This document shows positions 54,477 through 63,715 of a stretch of 64,000 nt of DNA, piece after piece. The stretch spans positions 124,001 through 188,000 of the forward strand of contig NZ_JAMBNS010000005.1 in the NCBI RefSeq assembly GCF_023715225.1, in the 5' to 3' direction. Position 1 is the stretch's first letter. Every line of letters starts with the position of its first letter. The notes beneath the pieces are model-generated. The model searched no databases and was not told where the DNA came from. It saw only the letters and a program-made list of their open reading frames with translations. A program made the position numbers and the translations under genes. This stretch comes from Robertmurraya korlensis. GTDB lineage: Bacteria > Bacillota > Bacilli > Bacillales > Cytobacillaceae.

Positions 54477-55409
54477 ATGAAAAAAAGCGTTCTTTTAATA
54501 ATTATCATCGCCATAACGAATTTAACTACTTGCAGCTCTTATGCTGAAAACAACAATGGGATTCGAACCATTCCCACAAAAAAGTCAGCCTATAACGGTG
54601 TGCATCTTCTAGCAAATATTGTGTACGCGAAGACTGAGGTCAAACCTTTACATATGCACATCTTGCTACCAAAACAAAAGTCAAGACCTCGTCCATTAAT
54701 TGTGTTTATAAAGGGAGGGGGCTGGGGATTTCATCATCCTCAAAAGACCTTCGAGTTCATTCCACAATTAGTGATGTTCGCCAAAAACGGCTATGTGGTG
54801 GCAAGCATCGAGCATCGAACAAGTCATGAAGGGAAGTTTCCAACCCAGCTATACGATGTAAAAAACGCCATTCGGTACTTACGGGCGCACGCAACTCAAT
54901 ACAACATCAACCCCAATCGAATCGGTGTATGGGGTAACTCCTCCGGTGGACACCTAGCTGCATTACTAGGAACCACAGGAGAAATCCGTGAACTAGATGG
55001 CGATGGTGAATACTCAAATGAGTCGAGCTCCGTGCAGGCTGTAGTCGATTGGTATGGACCGACAGATATGTTACAGATGAGTAAATATCCTGCTGATGTT
55101 GATTTTGACTCACCGGACTCACCAGAATCGGTGCTTATTGGAGGAGCTCTTCAAGAAAACAAGGACAAAGTGAAACGCGCCAACCCCATCACTTATATAA
55201 CCAAGGATGATCCACCATTTTTAATTATGCATGGAGACAAAGATCGAAGAGTTCCTTACAATCAAAGTGTCCTATTATTTGAAGCACTTAAAAAAGCAAA
55301 CGTAGAAGCAACCATGGTTAAAATTAAAGGTGCAGGGCACGGAGGATTTTCCCAACCGGAAATATTAAAAACCGTTCAGCAATTTTTTGATAACCATTTA
55401 AAAAGGTGA
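54477..55409 (+). CDS. Secreted alpha/beta hydrolase (esterase/lipase-like)
   Basis: 310 residues. Signal peptide of about 22 residues ending SSYA. The oxyanion segment is FIKGGGWGF, the nucleophile elbow GNSSGG (Ser about 160), the acid in HGDKDRRVP and the His in GAGHGGF, giving a complete triad of the BD-FAE/hormone-sensitive-lipase kind. Substrate not readable. Monocistronic. Confidence 0.85.
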   Translation: MKKSVLLIIIIAITNLTTCSSYAENNNGIRTIPTKKSAYNGVHLLANIVYAKTEVKPLHMHILLPKQKSRPRPLIVFIKGGGWGFHHPQKTFEFIPQLVMFAKNGYVVASIEHRTSHEGKFPTQLYDVKNAIRYLRAHATQYNINPNRIGVWGNSSGGHLAALLGTTGEIRELDGDGEYSNESSSVQAVVDWYGPTDMLQMSKYPADVDFDSPDSPESVLIGGALQENKDKVKRANPITYITKDDPPFLIMHGDKDRRVPYNQSVLLFEALKKANVEATMVKIKGAGHGGFSQPEILKTVQQFFDNHLKR

Positions 55410-55430
55410 GCCATCAGGTTCACCTTTTCG
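55401..55430 (+). terminator. Rho-independent terminator
   Basis: Stem AAAAGGTGA/TCACCTTTT overlapping the esterase stop codon. Confidence 0.7.
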
Positions 55431-55584
55431 AATTCTACCTACTTTGTTACATAAATGGTAACAAAATCGTCATATTTATCCTTTTAAATGAGAGAATACA
55501 AAAAATTTACGAGAATCGATAAGTTTAAAACAGTTAAAAAAATGCAACTGAAGCAGTCAAATAGGAAGAATGGAGGGAAAGGGA

Positions 55585-56349
55585 ATGGTCAATCGTATAT
55601 GGAGGGAAAAGCTGATTCCTTGGATGATTCCAATGACCATCCTTGGGTTATGGCAGATTCTTAGTATGAACGGGATGATTCCGGCTACCATTCTACCATC
55701 ACCGATCGAGGTGATTCAATCTGGCGAGGAGCTTACCGCATCAGGCGAATTAATTAACCACATCTCTATTAGTCTAGGTCGTGCCTTAACTGGATTTCTG
55801 ATCGGTGGGTTATTAGGTTTTTTATTCGGGTTATTTAATGGATTATTTAAACCTTTGGATTTACTATTGGATACTTCCATACAAATGCTTAGAAATATTC
55901 CGCATTTAGCGTTACTTCCACTCGTTATCCTTTGGTTCGGAATTGATGAAGTGTCCAAGGTGTTTCTCGTCGCATTAGGGGTTCTTTTTCCCATCTATAT
56001 CAATACGTACCACGGAATCAAGTCTGTTGATAAAGGACTAATTGAAATGGGAAGAGCCTATGGTCTGAAAGAATATTCGTTATTCTTTCAGGTCATTTTA
56101 CCAGGTGCGCTATCTTCCATTTTGGTTGGAATTCGCTACGCTTTAGGAATCATGTGGACGACCCTTATCGTGGCCGAGACAATCGGCGCCAATTCTGGAG
56201 TAGGCTATATGGCCATGAACGCGAGAGAATTTATGCAAATGGATGTGATTGTATTAAGCATTCTCATTTACTCCTTACTCGGAAAACTCTCCGATTGGAT
56301 TGCAAAGCTCTTTGAAAAAAAATGGCTGATGTGGAAGCAATTATCCTAA
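55585..56349 (+). CDS. ssuC: ABC transporter permease, SsuC/TauC-like
   Basis: 254 residues, about six membrane segments. The EMGRAYGLKEYSLFFQVILPGALSSIL stretch (read in two parts) is the EAA loop that contacts the ATPase, here of the nitrate/sulfonate/taurine group. ATG 55585 follows GGAGGG by 7 nt; ATG 55570 is upstream of that site. No substrate-binding protein gene is adjacent, so the substrate (sulfonate, thiamin precursor or other) is open. Confidence 0.82.
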   Translation: MVNRIWREKLIPWMIPMTILGLWQILSMNGMIPATILPSPIEVIQSGEELTASGELINHISISLGRALTGFLIGGLLGFLFGLFNGLFKPLDLLLDTSIQMLRNIPHLALLPLVILWFGIDEVSKVFLVALGVLFPIYINTYHGIKSVDKGLIEMGRAYGLKEYSLFFQVILPGALSSILVGIRYALGIMWTTLIVAETIGANSGVGYMAMNAREFMQMDVIVLSILIYSLLGKLSDWIAKLFEKKWLMWKQLS

Positions 56350-56369
56350 CAAAAGGAGGATGGTATCGA

Positions 56370-57122
56370 ATGCACTTTAACCAAATATTACATGTGGATC
56401 ATGTTCAAACATCATATAGCAACACCCCGGTATTAAAAGGAATTGATTTGTCTATTTTTCAAGGAGAGTTTGTCTCAATTGTTGGGAAAAGTGGCTGTGG
56501 AAAAAGTACGTTGCTTCGTATTATTGCTGGACTAGAGAATATTAATGAGGGTGAAGTGAAGGTGAATGGTGAAAGATTAACAACCATTAACGAAGATGCA
56601 AGAATGATGTTCCAAGATGGAAGATTGCTGCCTTGGAAGACACTTCTCCAAAATGTCGGTTTAGGCTTAACGGGTGATTGGAAACCGAAAGCTACGTATG
56701 TATTAAATAGTGTTGGTTTAAAAGATCTTGCAGACCATTATCCATCTTCCTTATCAGGGGGACAAAAGCAACGAGTAGCACTAGCTCGGGCCCTTGTTCA
56801 TGAACCAAAGCTATTGCTGTTAGACGAGCCACTTGGAGCTCTTGACGCATTGACTCGAATGGACATGCAAAATCTGATTGAATCCGTCTGGAAAGAAAAT
56901 CGACTCACCGCGATTTTAGTGACTCATGATGTCGAAGAAGCCGTTCTTCTATCCGACCGTGTAATTGTAATTGGAGAAGGGGAAGTAGTAATGAACAAAA
57001 ATATTGATTTACCTAGGCCAAGAAGTCGATCCAATCCAACCTTCCATCACTATACCGAGGAAATTCTTGATGTAATTATGGAAGAAAACTGCGTCAAGAA
57101 AAGTGGTTACAAAATTGTTTAA
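56370..57122 (+). CDS. ssuB: ABC transporter ATP-binding protein, SsuB/TauB-like
   Basis: 250 residues. Walker A GKSGCGKS, Q-loop MFQDGRLLPW, signature LSGGQKQR, Walker B LLLLDEPLG and the H-loop VTHDVEEAV are all present. FQDGRLLPW is typical of the SsuB/TauB group. AAAGGAGGA precedes ATG 56370, 20 nt after the permease stop. Confidence 0.85.
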   Translation: MHFNQILHVDHVQTSYSNTPVLKGIDLSIFQGEFVSIVGKSGCGKSTLLRIIAGLENINEGEVKVNGERLTTINEDARMMFQDGRLLPWKTLLQNVGLGLTGDWKPKATYVLNSVGLKDLADHYPSSLSGGQKQRVALARALVHEPKLLLLDEPLGALDALTRMDMQNLIESVWKENRLTAILVTHDVEEAVLLSDRVIVIGEGEVVMNKNIDLPRPRSRSNPTFHHYTEEILDVIMEENCVKKSGYKIV

Positions 57123-57212
57123 TGATTCTTTCATCATTTGTTCATAAATTGGTAATAATTTCTGGACATCCTACCTTCTGTAGTACAAAAAATAAGATGA
57201 AGGAGGAAAGAA

Positions 57213-57905
57213 ATGGTGAAAAGAATCCGTCGAATATTTTTGGTTGTTCTGGTTTTTGGATTGCTTGGTTCTGTTCAAGCACTTGCTGCAACAGAGGAAA
57301 AGATGGAAGTGGAATTGAAAGAAGCACATGCTCATAAAGGACATTTCCACCACAGTCCGGAGTTTCTTGAGAAAAAAGCAAAAGAGTTAGGAATTTCTAC
57401 CGAAGGAAAAGATTCTGAGACGATAGCGAAAGAAGTTCGTGAAGCCATGATTAAGAAAAAGGCGGAGGAGCTCGGCATCAATACAGAGGGAAAAGATTTT
57501 GACACCTTAGCGAAAGAAGTAAAAGAAACCTTTATTAAAAAACAAGCAGACGAGCTTGGAATCAAAACAGTAGGAAAAGATAGTGACACATTAGCAAAAG
57601 AAGTACGAGAAACCATCATAAAAACAGAGGCAAAGGAACTCGGCATTTCTACTGAGGGTAAAGAACTGAAAGAACTAGCCAAAGAAGTTCGTGAAGCCAG
57701 CATTAAAATAGAAGCAAAAGAATTGGGAATCTCTACAGAAAATAAGGATTTCCGTCAACTAGCTCATGAAGTTCGAGAAGCAAAAATTCTTCAGGCAGCT
57801 AAGAAATTAGGGATTTCTACCGAAAATAAAACGACGGAAGAACTTTTTGATGAAATGATGACCAATCATGAAGAGGAAGCAAAAAAGTTAAAGCTGTTTC
57901 CTTAG
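57213..57905 (+). CDS. Secreted 28-residue tandem-repeat protein
   Basis: 230 residues. Signal peptide (1-25, ending ALAA), a short His-rich stretch (HAHKGHFHH, 39-47), then six tandem 28-residue repeats from about 54 to 221 with the pattern KKAKELGISTEGKDxxTLAKEVRE; the last copy is diverged. Each repeat looks like two helices. No family is recognised with certainty (DUF2680/YckD-like repeats are a possibility). It starts 90 nt after ssuB and ends in a terminator. Confidence 0.72.
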   Translation: MVKRIRRIFLVVLVFGLLGSVQALAATEEKMEVELKEAHAHKGHFHHSPEFLEKKAKELGISTEGKDSETIAKEVREAMIKKKAEELGINTEGKDFDTLAKEVKETFIKKQADELGIKTVGKDSDTLAKEVRETIIKTEAKELGISTEGKELKELAKEVREASIKIEAKELGISTENKDFRQLAHEVREAKILQAAKKLGISTENKTTEELFDEMMTNHEEEAKKLKLFP

Positions 57906-57910
57906 AGTCG

Positions 57911-57945
57911 AATGTGACTATTCTATTAGAGTAGTCACATTTTTT
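57911..57945 (+). terminator. Rho-independent terminator
   Basis: Stem AATGTGACTA/TAGTCACATT then TTTT. Confidence 0.85.
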
Positions 57946-58066
57946 ATGTTCCGAATAGTGGTACCACCACATACATTTCGTATAAACTAAAAAAAGATGG
58001 CGACCCCGTATCTTTTTATATCCGTTCTTCGTTTAAAGGATAGAGAGTGCTGAAGGAGTGATGGTT

Positions 58067-58786
58067 GTGCATAGTAAATTATGGCCGAATGAGACTGATG
58101 TTCAGGAACACCCTAGTCTTAGATGTGAGGAAGAAATCGAGGAACTGTATTCAAAGCTTCATCGATATTGCCAGTTCATTTCTCAAAATATATGGGATGG
58201 AGAGGATTTGGCTCAGGAATCATTCCTGAAGGCTTGGCTTCATTATAAGTATCAACCCCAAATATCTACCGCGCTTGTGAAAAAAATTGCTCATAATGAA
58301 TGGATCGACACCATTAGGAAGCGAAGCAAAGAATCTCTTGAAGACATCCCTGAATTTTTCCAAAATGAGCCCGATCGAATGGTGAATCGATTGGAGGCCA
58401 TCCAACAACTCATTCATCGATTAACGCCGAAACAAGCGGTCATGTTTGCCTTAAAAGAAGGCTTTCAATTCCAGATCTCGGAAATAGCGGAGCTTATGGA
58501 TTCTTCTGAAGCAGCTGTAAAGGCGGCTATCTTTCGAGCAAAACAGCGGCTTGAAAAAAAGGACTCAGAAGAAAACAATCCTCTAATTGAAAAGTATTGG
58601 AATGAGGAAGATCGCCAACAAATCGAATTCATTCTTCATGAATCACTTAAGTCTCAAGATCCATCAATACTCATTCGTTCCATTCCGAACATTCGCTCTT
58701 TACGAAAAGATAGTAACCCGACTTGCACGATGAAATCATCACCTCTCTTCAATCGTCCTTCATGCACTGTCTATATGGCTGCATAA
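58067..58786 (+). CDS. ECF-like RNA polymerase sigma factor
   Basis: 239 residues. Region 2 (about 20-95: WDGEDLAQESFLKAWLHY) and region 4 (about 110-165: LTPKQAVMFALKEGFQFQISEI, broken, with helix-turn-helix EAAVKAAIFRAKQRL) are clear. A C-terminal extension of about 70 residues has no known domain. No anti-sigma gene adjoins. GTG 58067 is preferred (AAGGAG 8 nt upstream); ATG 58061 and GTG 58058 are closer. The clpP paralogue follows 33 nt later without terminator. Confidence 0.8.
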   Translation: MHSKLWPNETDVQEHPSLRCEEEIEELYSKLHRYCQFISQNIWDGEDLAQESFLKAWLHYKYQPQISTALVKKIAHNEWIDTIRKRSKESLEDIPEFFQNEPDRMVNRLEAIQQLIHRLTPKQAVMFALKEGFQFQISEIAELMDSSEAAVKAAIFRAKQRLEKKDSEENNPLIEKYWNEEDRQQIEFILHESLKSQDPSILIRSIPNIRSLRKDSNPTCTMKSSPLFNRPSCTVYMAA

Positions 58787-58819
58787 TTTTATGCAAGTGA
58801 AACGAAGGAGGAAACAAAC

Positions 58820-59395
58820 ATGAGTTTAATTCCATATGTAATCGAACAATCAAACCGCGGGGAACGTTCGTATGATATCTATTCTAGATTATTAAAGGAT
58901 CGGATCATAATGATCGGTGAGGAAATTAATGATGCCTTAGCCAACAACGTCGTGGCACAGTTATTATTTTTAGCAGCTGATAACCCAGAGAAAGACATTT
59001 CTATTTATATAAATAGCCCAGGCGGTTCCACTTCGGCAGGATTTGCGATATTTGATACAATGCAATACATTAAGCCAGATGTAAGAACGATCTGTACAGG
59101 TATGGCAGCTTCCTTTGGGGCGATGCTTTTACTTGCTGGAACAAAAGGGAAGAGGATGGCGCTCCCAAATAGTGAGATCATGATTCATCAACCTTTAGGG
59201 GGAGCCAGAGGGCAAGCAACAGAAATCGAAATCTCAGCCAAACGGATTATCAAACTTCGTGAACATATCAACGGGATTATTTCCGACCGCACAGGCCAGC
59301 CTGTGGAGAAGGTAGCACGGGATACAGACCGAGATTATTTTATGAGCGCAGAAGAAGCAAAGGAATATGGGATTATTGATGAAATCATTAAGTAG
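58820..59395 (+). CDS. clpP: ATP-dependent Clp protease proteolytic subunit (paralogue)
   Basis: 191 residues. The Ser-His-Asp triad is S98 ([10 protein letters not shown]), H123 (MIHQPLGG) and D172 ([10 protein letters not shown]). The sequence departs from the main B. subtilis ClpP (SMGAFLL replaced by SFGAMLL), so it looks like a second ClpP as in the B. cereus group. GAAGGAGG precedes ATG 58820. It seems co-transcribed with the sigma factor. Confidence 0.9.
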   Translation: MSLIPYVIEQSNRGERSYDIYSRLLKDRIIMIGEEINDALANNVVAQLLFLAADNPEKDISIYINSPGGSTSAGFAIFDTMQYIKPDVRTICTGMAASFGAMLLLAGTKGKRMALPNSEIMIHQPLGGARGQATEIEISAKRIIKLREHINGIISDRTGQPVEKVARDTDRDYFMSAEEAKEYGIIDEIIK

Positions 59396-59398
59396 TAA

Positions 59399-59436
59399 AA
59401 AGAGGAGTAGCTTCTTATATAGGCTACTCCTCTTAT
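59399..59436. terminator. Bidirectional terminator
   Basis: 12-bp stem AAGAGGAGTAGC/GCTACTCCTCTT between the convergent clpP and SMR genes. Confidence 0.85.
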
Positions 59437-59747
59437 GATACTAGCTTTAATCCAATCACAGACCCTAACACCATGGCTATAAATAACATACGTTTCCAAT
59501 CGTTCGATTCACCATAAAACATAATCCCGATAATAGCACTACCTGCAGTTCCAATTCCTGTCCAAATCGCATACGCTGTTCCCATCGGAATGGTTTTCAT
59601 CGCAAATGAGAGTAGAAAGAAACTCACTCCAAATCCAAGAACAACGAATGCTAGTGAGTACCAATTTCGCTTTAGGTTGAATTGATTGATCAAACTCACA
59701 CCAACAATTTCAAACATTCCTGCTAATATTAAGGCAAACCAAGCCAT
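59433..59747 (-). CDS. ykkD: SMR-family efflux subunit, YkkD-like
   Basis: 104 residues, four membrane segments with the conserved membrane Glu in AGMFEIVGVSLIN and the GTAYAIWTGIGTAG segment. It should pair with the preceding YkkC-like subunit as a heteromeric guanidinium exporter. Its start overlaps the ykkC-like stop by one base. Confidence 0.87.
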   Translation of the reverse strand: MAWFALILAGMFEIVGVSLINQFNLKRNWYSLAFVVLGFGVSFFLLSFAMKTIPMGTAYAIWTGIGTAGSAIIGIMFYGESNDWKRMLFIAMVLGSVIGLKLVS

Positions 59748-60088
59748 TAGCTTTCCTCTCCTTCCAGAACTTTTTCTCCCGTAACGATCTTAAGCCCAAT
59801 GATCCCTATTAACAAAATAAGAATCAGTAGCATTTTTTCTATTTTAAAGATGTCTCCAAAAAACAAGATATCTGCCAATACCGTGCCGACGGTTCCTAAC
59901 CCGACAAAGACTGCGTACACCGTTCCAACAGGCAGGGCGCGGCTCGCGCGAAGCATCACATAGAAACTGATAGCAATCGAAACTCCTGTTCCTAACCATC
60001 CCCACACATCATCGGCATGCTTCAAGCCAATTACCCAAAACACCTCAAAAAAAGAAGCAATAAATACCATAAACCAATGCTTATTCAT
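59747..60088 (-). CDS. ykkC: SMR-family efflux subunit, YkkC-like
   Basis: 113 residues, four membrane segments, conserved Glu in ASFFEVFWVIGLKHAD and the GTVYAVFVGLGTVG segment. The guanidine-I riboswitch upstream identifies the cargo as guanidinium in this gene pair. First gene of the operon. A short Glu-rich tail (EKVLEGEES) follows the last helix. Confidence 0.88.
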   Translation of the reverse strand: MNKHWFMVFIASFFEVFWVIGLKHADDVWGWLGTGVSIAISFYVMLRASRALPVGTVYAVFVGLGTVGTVLADILFFGDIFKIEKMLLILILLIGIIGLKIVTGEKVLEGEES

Positions 60089-60121
60089 GTGAAATCCCTC
60101 CGAAAATTATTATTCCCACAA

Positions 60122-60250
60122 AATAAAAAAGCCCGAGAGATACTGAAAAATCAGTTACCTCCCGGGCTTTTATCCCTCCGTGACACAGCAAAAAACTGTG
60201 AGTTTCCTCTCGGTCCAGACCAACAAGCTGTTGCGGAACCCTAGAAAACA
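60122..60250 (-). ncRNA. Guanidine-I (ykkC) riboswitch with terminator
   Basis: Read on the minus strand: CTAGGGTTCCG, GGTCTGGACCGAGAGGAAAC, then ACGGAGGGATAAAAGCCCGGG, close to the ykkC consensus. The stem GCCCGGGAG/CTCTCGGGC and a run of T (60122-60172) form the terminator that guanidinium binding should prevent. It controls the YkkC/YkkD pair. Confidence 0.95.
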
Positions 60251-60403
60251 TTTTCCATATATAACAGAATATATTATACACATATATGAAATTTATGCAA
60301 ATAGATTACATATTTTATAGTTTTAATAAATAAGTATAATAGTAAGAACAATTCTCTACCACTTTTGTCGAAATATGATATAATTCTCGAGGGATAAATA
60401 AAA

Positions 60404-60475
60404 AGAGGTTCTAGCTACCCTCTCTAAAAAACTAAGGAAAACAGTACTGCTTTCTTAGTGGTACTGTTTTTTCCG
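60404..60475 (+). ncRNA. preQ1-I riboswitch with terminator
   Basis: AGAGGTTCTAGC, a TACCCTCT stem partner and AAAAAACTAAGG (60404-60436) match the small preQ1-I pseudoknot aptamer. The terminator ACAGTAC/GTACTGT plus T6 (60441-60472) follows. It lies before queC and should switch off queuosine synthesis when preQ1 is abundant. Confidence 0.93.
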
Positions 60476-60494
60476 TTAAAAAGGAGCATGCAAA

Positions 60495-61148
60495 TTGAAA
60501 AACGATAAAGCCATTGTTGTATTTAGCGGCGGACAGGATAGCACGACTTGTTTATTTTGGGCACTAAAAAACTTTAAAGAAGTCGAAGCGGTAACGTTTG
60601 ACTATAACCAACGTCATAGCTTAGAAATACAATGTGCAAAAAATATAGCCGATGAATTAGGTGTCAGACACCATATTTTAGATATGTCCTTACTTAATCA
60701 ATTAGCACCAAATGCGTTAACTCGTTCAGATATTGAAGTAAAAGAAGGAGAAGAAGGCGAGCTTCCATCAACTTTTGTTCCAGGGAGAAACCTATTATTC
60801 CTTACATTTGCTGGTGTATTAGCACGTCAAGTGGGTGCGAAGCATTTAGTAACAGGCGTTTGCGAAACAGACTTTAGCGGTTACCCTGATTGCCGTGACA
60901 TTTTTATTAAATCATTAAATGTTACTTTAAATCTTTCCATGGATGATCAATTTGTGATCCATACCCCGCTTATGTGGTTAAATAAAGCCGAAACCTGGGC
61001 ATTAGCGGATGAGCTAGGCAAGCTAGATTACGTTCGTGAAAATACCTTAACCTGCTACAATGGCGTCATCTCTGATGGCTGTGGTGAATGCCCGGCTTGT
61101 GTGTTACGTAAAAGAGGCCTTGATGATTTTTATAACGGGAGGTTTTAA
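60495..61148 (+). CDS. queC: 7-cyano-7-deazaguanine synthase
   Basis: 217 residues. PP-loop [15 protein letters not shown] at the N-terminus and a C-terminal zinc site [13 protein letters not shown] plus an earlier Cys in TCYNG. It converts 7-carboxy-7-deazaguanine to preQ0. TTG 60495 follows AAAGGAG by 9 nt; the ATG at 60488 is out of frame. First gene after the preQ1 riboswitch. Confidence 0.95.
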   Translation: MKNDKAIVVFSGGQDSTTCLFWALKNFKEVEAVTFDYNQRHSLEIQCAKNIADELGVRHHILDMSLLNQLAPNALTRSDIEVKEGEEGELPSTFVPGRNLLFLTFAGVLARQVGAKHLVTGVCETDFSGYPDCRDIFIKSLNVTLNLSMDDQFVIHTPLMWLNKAETWALADELGKLDYVRENTLTCYNGVISDGCGECPACVLRKRGLDDFYNGRF

Positions 61149-61151
61149 CAC

Positions 61152-61631
61152 ATGTACGGATTTCGCATCGTAGAAAATCTTCAGAAAATTGATCAAGACA
61201 TCAAACGAAACGAACTAAAATATCATACCAAGCGTGTGCTTGTGAGTAAGGAATTTACATTTGATGCGGCACATCATCTCCATTGTTACGAAGGAAAATG
61301 TAAAAACCTTCACGGCCATACGTACAAAGTAATCTTTGGCATTAGCGGCTTTGTTGATGACAGAGGTTTAATGATGGACTTTGGTGACATTAAAGAAATT
61401 TGGAAAAATGAAATAGAAATTTTCCTTGATCATAGATATTTAAACGAAACACTACCACCGATGAACACAACGGCGGAAAACATGGTTGTCTGGATTTATG
61501 AAAAAATGCAAGAGGCAGTTACAACAGAAGAACGTCAAAAGCTGTATCATGGGGCAAGAGTGGAATTTGTTAAACTCTATGAAACTCCTACAAGCTATGC
61601 GGAAGCAAGAAGGGAGTGGATGGAGGAATGA
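61152..61631 (+). CDS. queD: 6-carboxy-5,6,7,8-tetrahydropterin synthase
   Basis: 159 residues. Zinc ligands are His in AAHHLHCY and NLHGHTYKV, with the catalytic Cys in YEGKCKN. It makes CPH4 from dihydroneopterin triphosphate. The protein carries an N-terminal extension of about 30 residues before the fold. Three nt after queC; the stop overlaps the queE start (ATGA). Confidence 0.95.
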   Translation: MYGFRIVENLQKIDQDIKRNELKYHTKRVLVSKEFTFDAAHHLHCYEGKCKNLHGHTYKVIFGISGFVDDRGLMMDFGDIKEIWKNEIEIFLDHRYLNETLPPMNTTAENMVVWIYEKMQEAVTTEERQKLYHGARVEFVKLYETPTSYAEARREWMEE

Positions 61632-62356
61632 GTAAGATTCCTGTGTTAGAAATTTTTGGTCCAACAATTCAAGGGGAAGGCATGGTCATCGGACAAAAAA
61701 CGATGTTTGTTCGCACAGCTGGCTGTGATTATTCGTGCAGCTGGTGTGACTCAGCCTTCACATGGGATGGAAGTGCAAAAGACGATATCCGCATGATGAC
61801 CGCCGAAGAAATTTGGCACGAGCTTAAGGAAATCGGCGGAGACAATTTTTCATTTGTAACCATCTCTGGTGGAAACCCAGCCCTTTTGAAAAATCTAAAC
61901 AATTTGATTGTCCTGCTAAAAGAAAAGCATATTAAAATCGGGATTGAAACACAAGGAAGCCGTTGGCAAGATTGGTTTTTACAAATTGACGAACTAACTC
62001 TTTCTCCAAAGCCTCCTAGCTCTGGCATGGAGACGAATTTTGAGGTGTTGGATAGCATTTTTTCCAACTTGGAAGCAGGGGAATTTGCGAATCAAGTAAG
62101 TGTCAAAGTGGTTATTTTTGATGATCTTGATTTAGAGTATGCGAAAATGGTTCACAAAAGATACGCTACCATTCCTTTTTACTTGCAAGTAGGGAATGAC
62201 GACCTCACCAATACAAACAACGACGAGCTTGTGAAAAAGCTTTTACAAAAATACGAGTGGTTAGTGGATCGTGCTGTTGCTGCCCCCGAGCTTAACGATG
62301 TAAAAGTTTTGCCACAATTACATGCGTTTTTATGGGGAAATAAGCGCGGAGTATAA
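61628..62356 (+). CDS. queE: 7-carboxy-7-deazaguanine synthase (radical SAM)
   Basis: 242 residues. The cluster motif CDYSCSWCD (C-x3-C-x2-C) near residue 33 is the radical SAM site, with EIFGPTIQGEG before it and the TISGGNPA segment after. It rearranges CPH4 to CDG. ATG 61628 overlaps the queD stop. queF, which usually completes the operon, is not downstream; an MFS gene follows instead. Confidence 0.95.
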   Translation: MSKIPVLEIFGPTIQGEGMVIGQKTMFVRTAGCDYSCSWCDSAFTWDGSAKDDIRMMTAEEIWHELKEIGGDNFSFVTISGGNPALLKNLNNLIVLLKEKHIKIGIETQGSRWQDWFLQIDELTLSPKPPSSGMETNFEVLDSIFSNLEAGEFANQVSVKVVIFDDLDLEYAKMVHKRYATIPFYLQVGNDDLTNTNNDELVKKLLQKYEWLVDRAVAAPELNDVKVLPQLHAFLWGNKRGV

Positions 62357-62367
62357 CATAAAACAGA

Positions 62368-62400
62368 AGCATTCACCTTTTGGGTGGATGCTTTTTATTT
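62368..62400 (+). terminator. Terminator of queCDE operon
   Basis: Perfect 10-bp stem AGCATTCACC/GGTGGATGCT then TTTTATTT. Confidence 0.85.
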
Positions 62401-62506
62401 CAAACACCGAATATTTCGGAAGTGAAAATAATTCCATTTTATGTTATCATATTAAGATATAAATCTTGCAAAGTATTAGCGAATGAAGAAATTGGAGATG
62501 TAAAGG

Positions 62507-63715
62507 ATGGAAACGTGGAAGCGAAATTTGTGGGTACTTTGGATTGGTGTCTTTTTTACAGCTGCTAGTTTTTCTATGGTCATTCCGTTCTTACCCATCT
62601 TTCTGATACAAATTGGTGTGCACGACCATACGGAAACGTGGTCAGGCTTATTGTTTAGCTCCGCCTTTTTTGCAGGGGCAATCGCCTCACCTTTTTGGGG
62701 AAGAATAGCTGATAAATACGGTAGGAAACCAATGATTGTACGGGCTGGAATTGTTCTGTTCTTTATTTACACTTTAATGGCCTTTGTTACGAACCCTTAT
62801 CAAATTTTGGTACTTCGAATTTTGCAAGGGTTGCTGAGTGGCTTTATTCCTGGAGCAATCGCACTAATTGGAACGAATACTCCCTCCAAGCACGTCGGTT
62901 ATGCGTTATCACTTATATCGACAGCGTCAGCATCCGGTATGATTGCTGGACCATTAATTGGTGGTGCCATTGCAGAGTGGGTTGGTAACAGATGGGCATT
63001 TGCAACAGGTGGGTTGATTGTATTTATTGCCACCGTTCTTATTATTTTATGGGTCACAGAAGAAAACTTCGTTCCTAGTAAAGAACGAGGATCAGTTACG
63101 AATGATATCAAGTTAGCGATGTCCAACCGCCCATTAATGATAGTCATTGTACTGACCATTATTACCAGTTGTTCGATCATGATCCTTGAGCCTGTTCTTC
63201 CACTATATGTGGTAAAAATCGGCGGATCCTATGAAAATACTTCACTATTAGCAGGAATCATTTTCTCCTTGCCTGGAATTGCTAGTGCCTTGTTCGCACC
63301 GGTATGGGGCAAATGGGCAGATAAAGTGGGATTTCATAAAGTATTATTTATTGGTCTACTCGGTGGGGGGATTGGCATGCTTGCACAAATCGCCTTCACA
63401 CAAATTTGGGGATTCTCTATCGTCCGCTTTTTGTTTGGAATCTTTTTCTGTGCAGTATTCCCTGCAATAAACGGTCTTGTGGTAAAGGCAACGGAAGAGG
63501 ATTTCCGTGGCAGAGCGTTCGGACTGAACCAAACCGCGAACCAAATAGGCGGGATGATTGGGCCCATGCTTGGTGGAGCAATCGGTGGTCTATTTCCAAT
63601 CCAAACCGTTTTCCTCGTGACCGCAATATTATTATTTGCAGCAACAGCTGTTGTTTTCTGGAGCGGAAACGGAGTTCAGACATCAACTAAAAGAAGAGTC
63701 GCACATAGCAAGTAA
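62507..63715 (+). CDS. MFS transporter, DHA1 (MdtG/TetA-like) family
   Basis: 402 residues, 12 membrane segments. FSMVIPFLPIFLIQIG in TM1, the GRIADKYGRKPMI loop between TM2 and TM3 and GMIAGPLIGGAIAEW (motif C) in TM5 mark a proton-driven exporter. Substrate unknown. ATG 62507 with GGAG 9 nt upstream. Confidence 0.85.
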   Translation: METWKRNLWVLWIGVFFTAASFSMVIPFLPIFLIQIGVHDHTETWSGLLFSSAFFAGAIASPFWGRIADKYGRKPMIVRAGIVLFFIYTLMAFVTNPYQILVLRILQGLLSGFIPGAIALIGTNTPSKHVGYALSLISTASASGMIAGPLIGGAIAEWVGNRWAFATGGLIVFIATVLIILWVTEENFVPSKERGSVTNDIKLAMSNRPLMIVIVLTIITSCSIMILEPVLPLYVVKIGGSYENTSLLAGIIFSLPGIASALFAPVWGKWADKVGFHKVLFIGLLGGGIGMLAQIAFTQIWGFSIVRFLFGIFFCAVFPAINGLVVKATEEDFRGRAFGLNQTANQIGGMIGPMLGGAIGGLFPIQTVFLVTAILLFAATAVVFWSGNGVQTSTKRRVAHSK

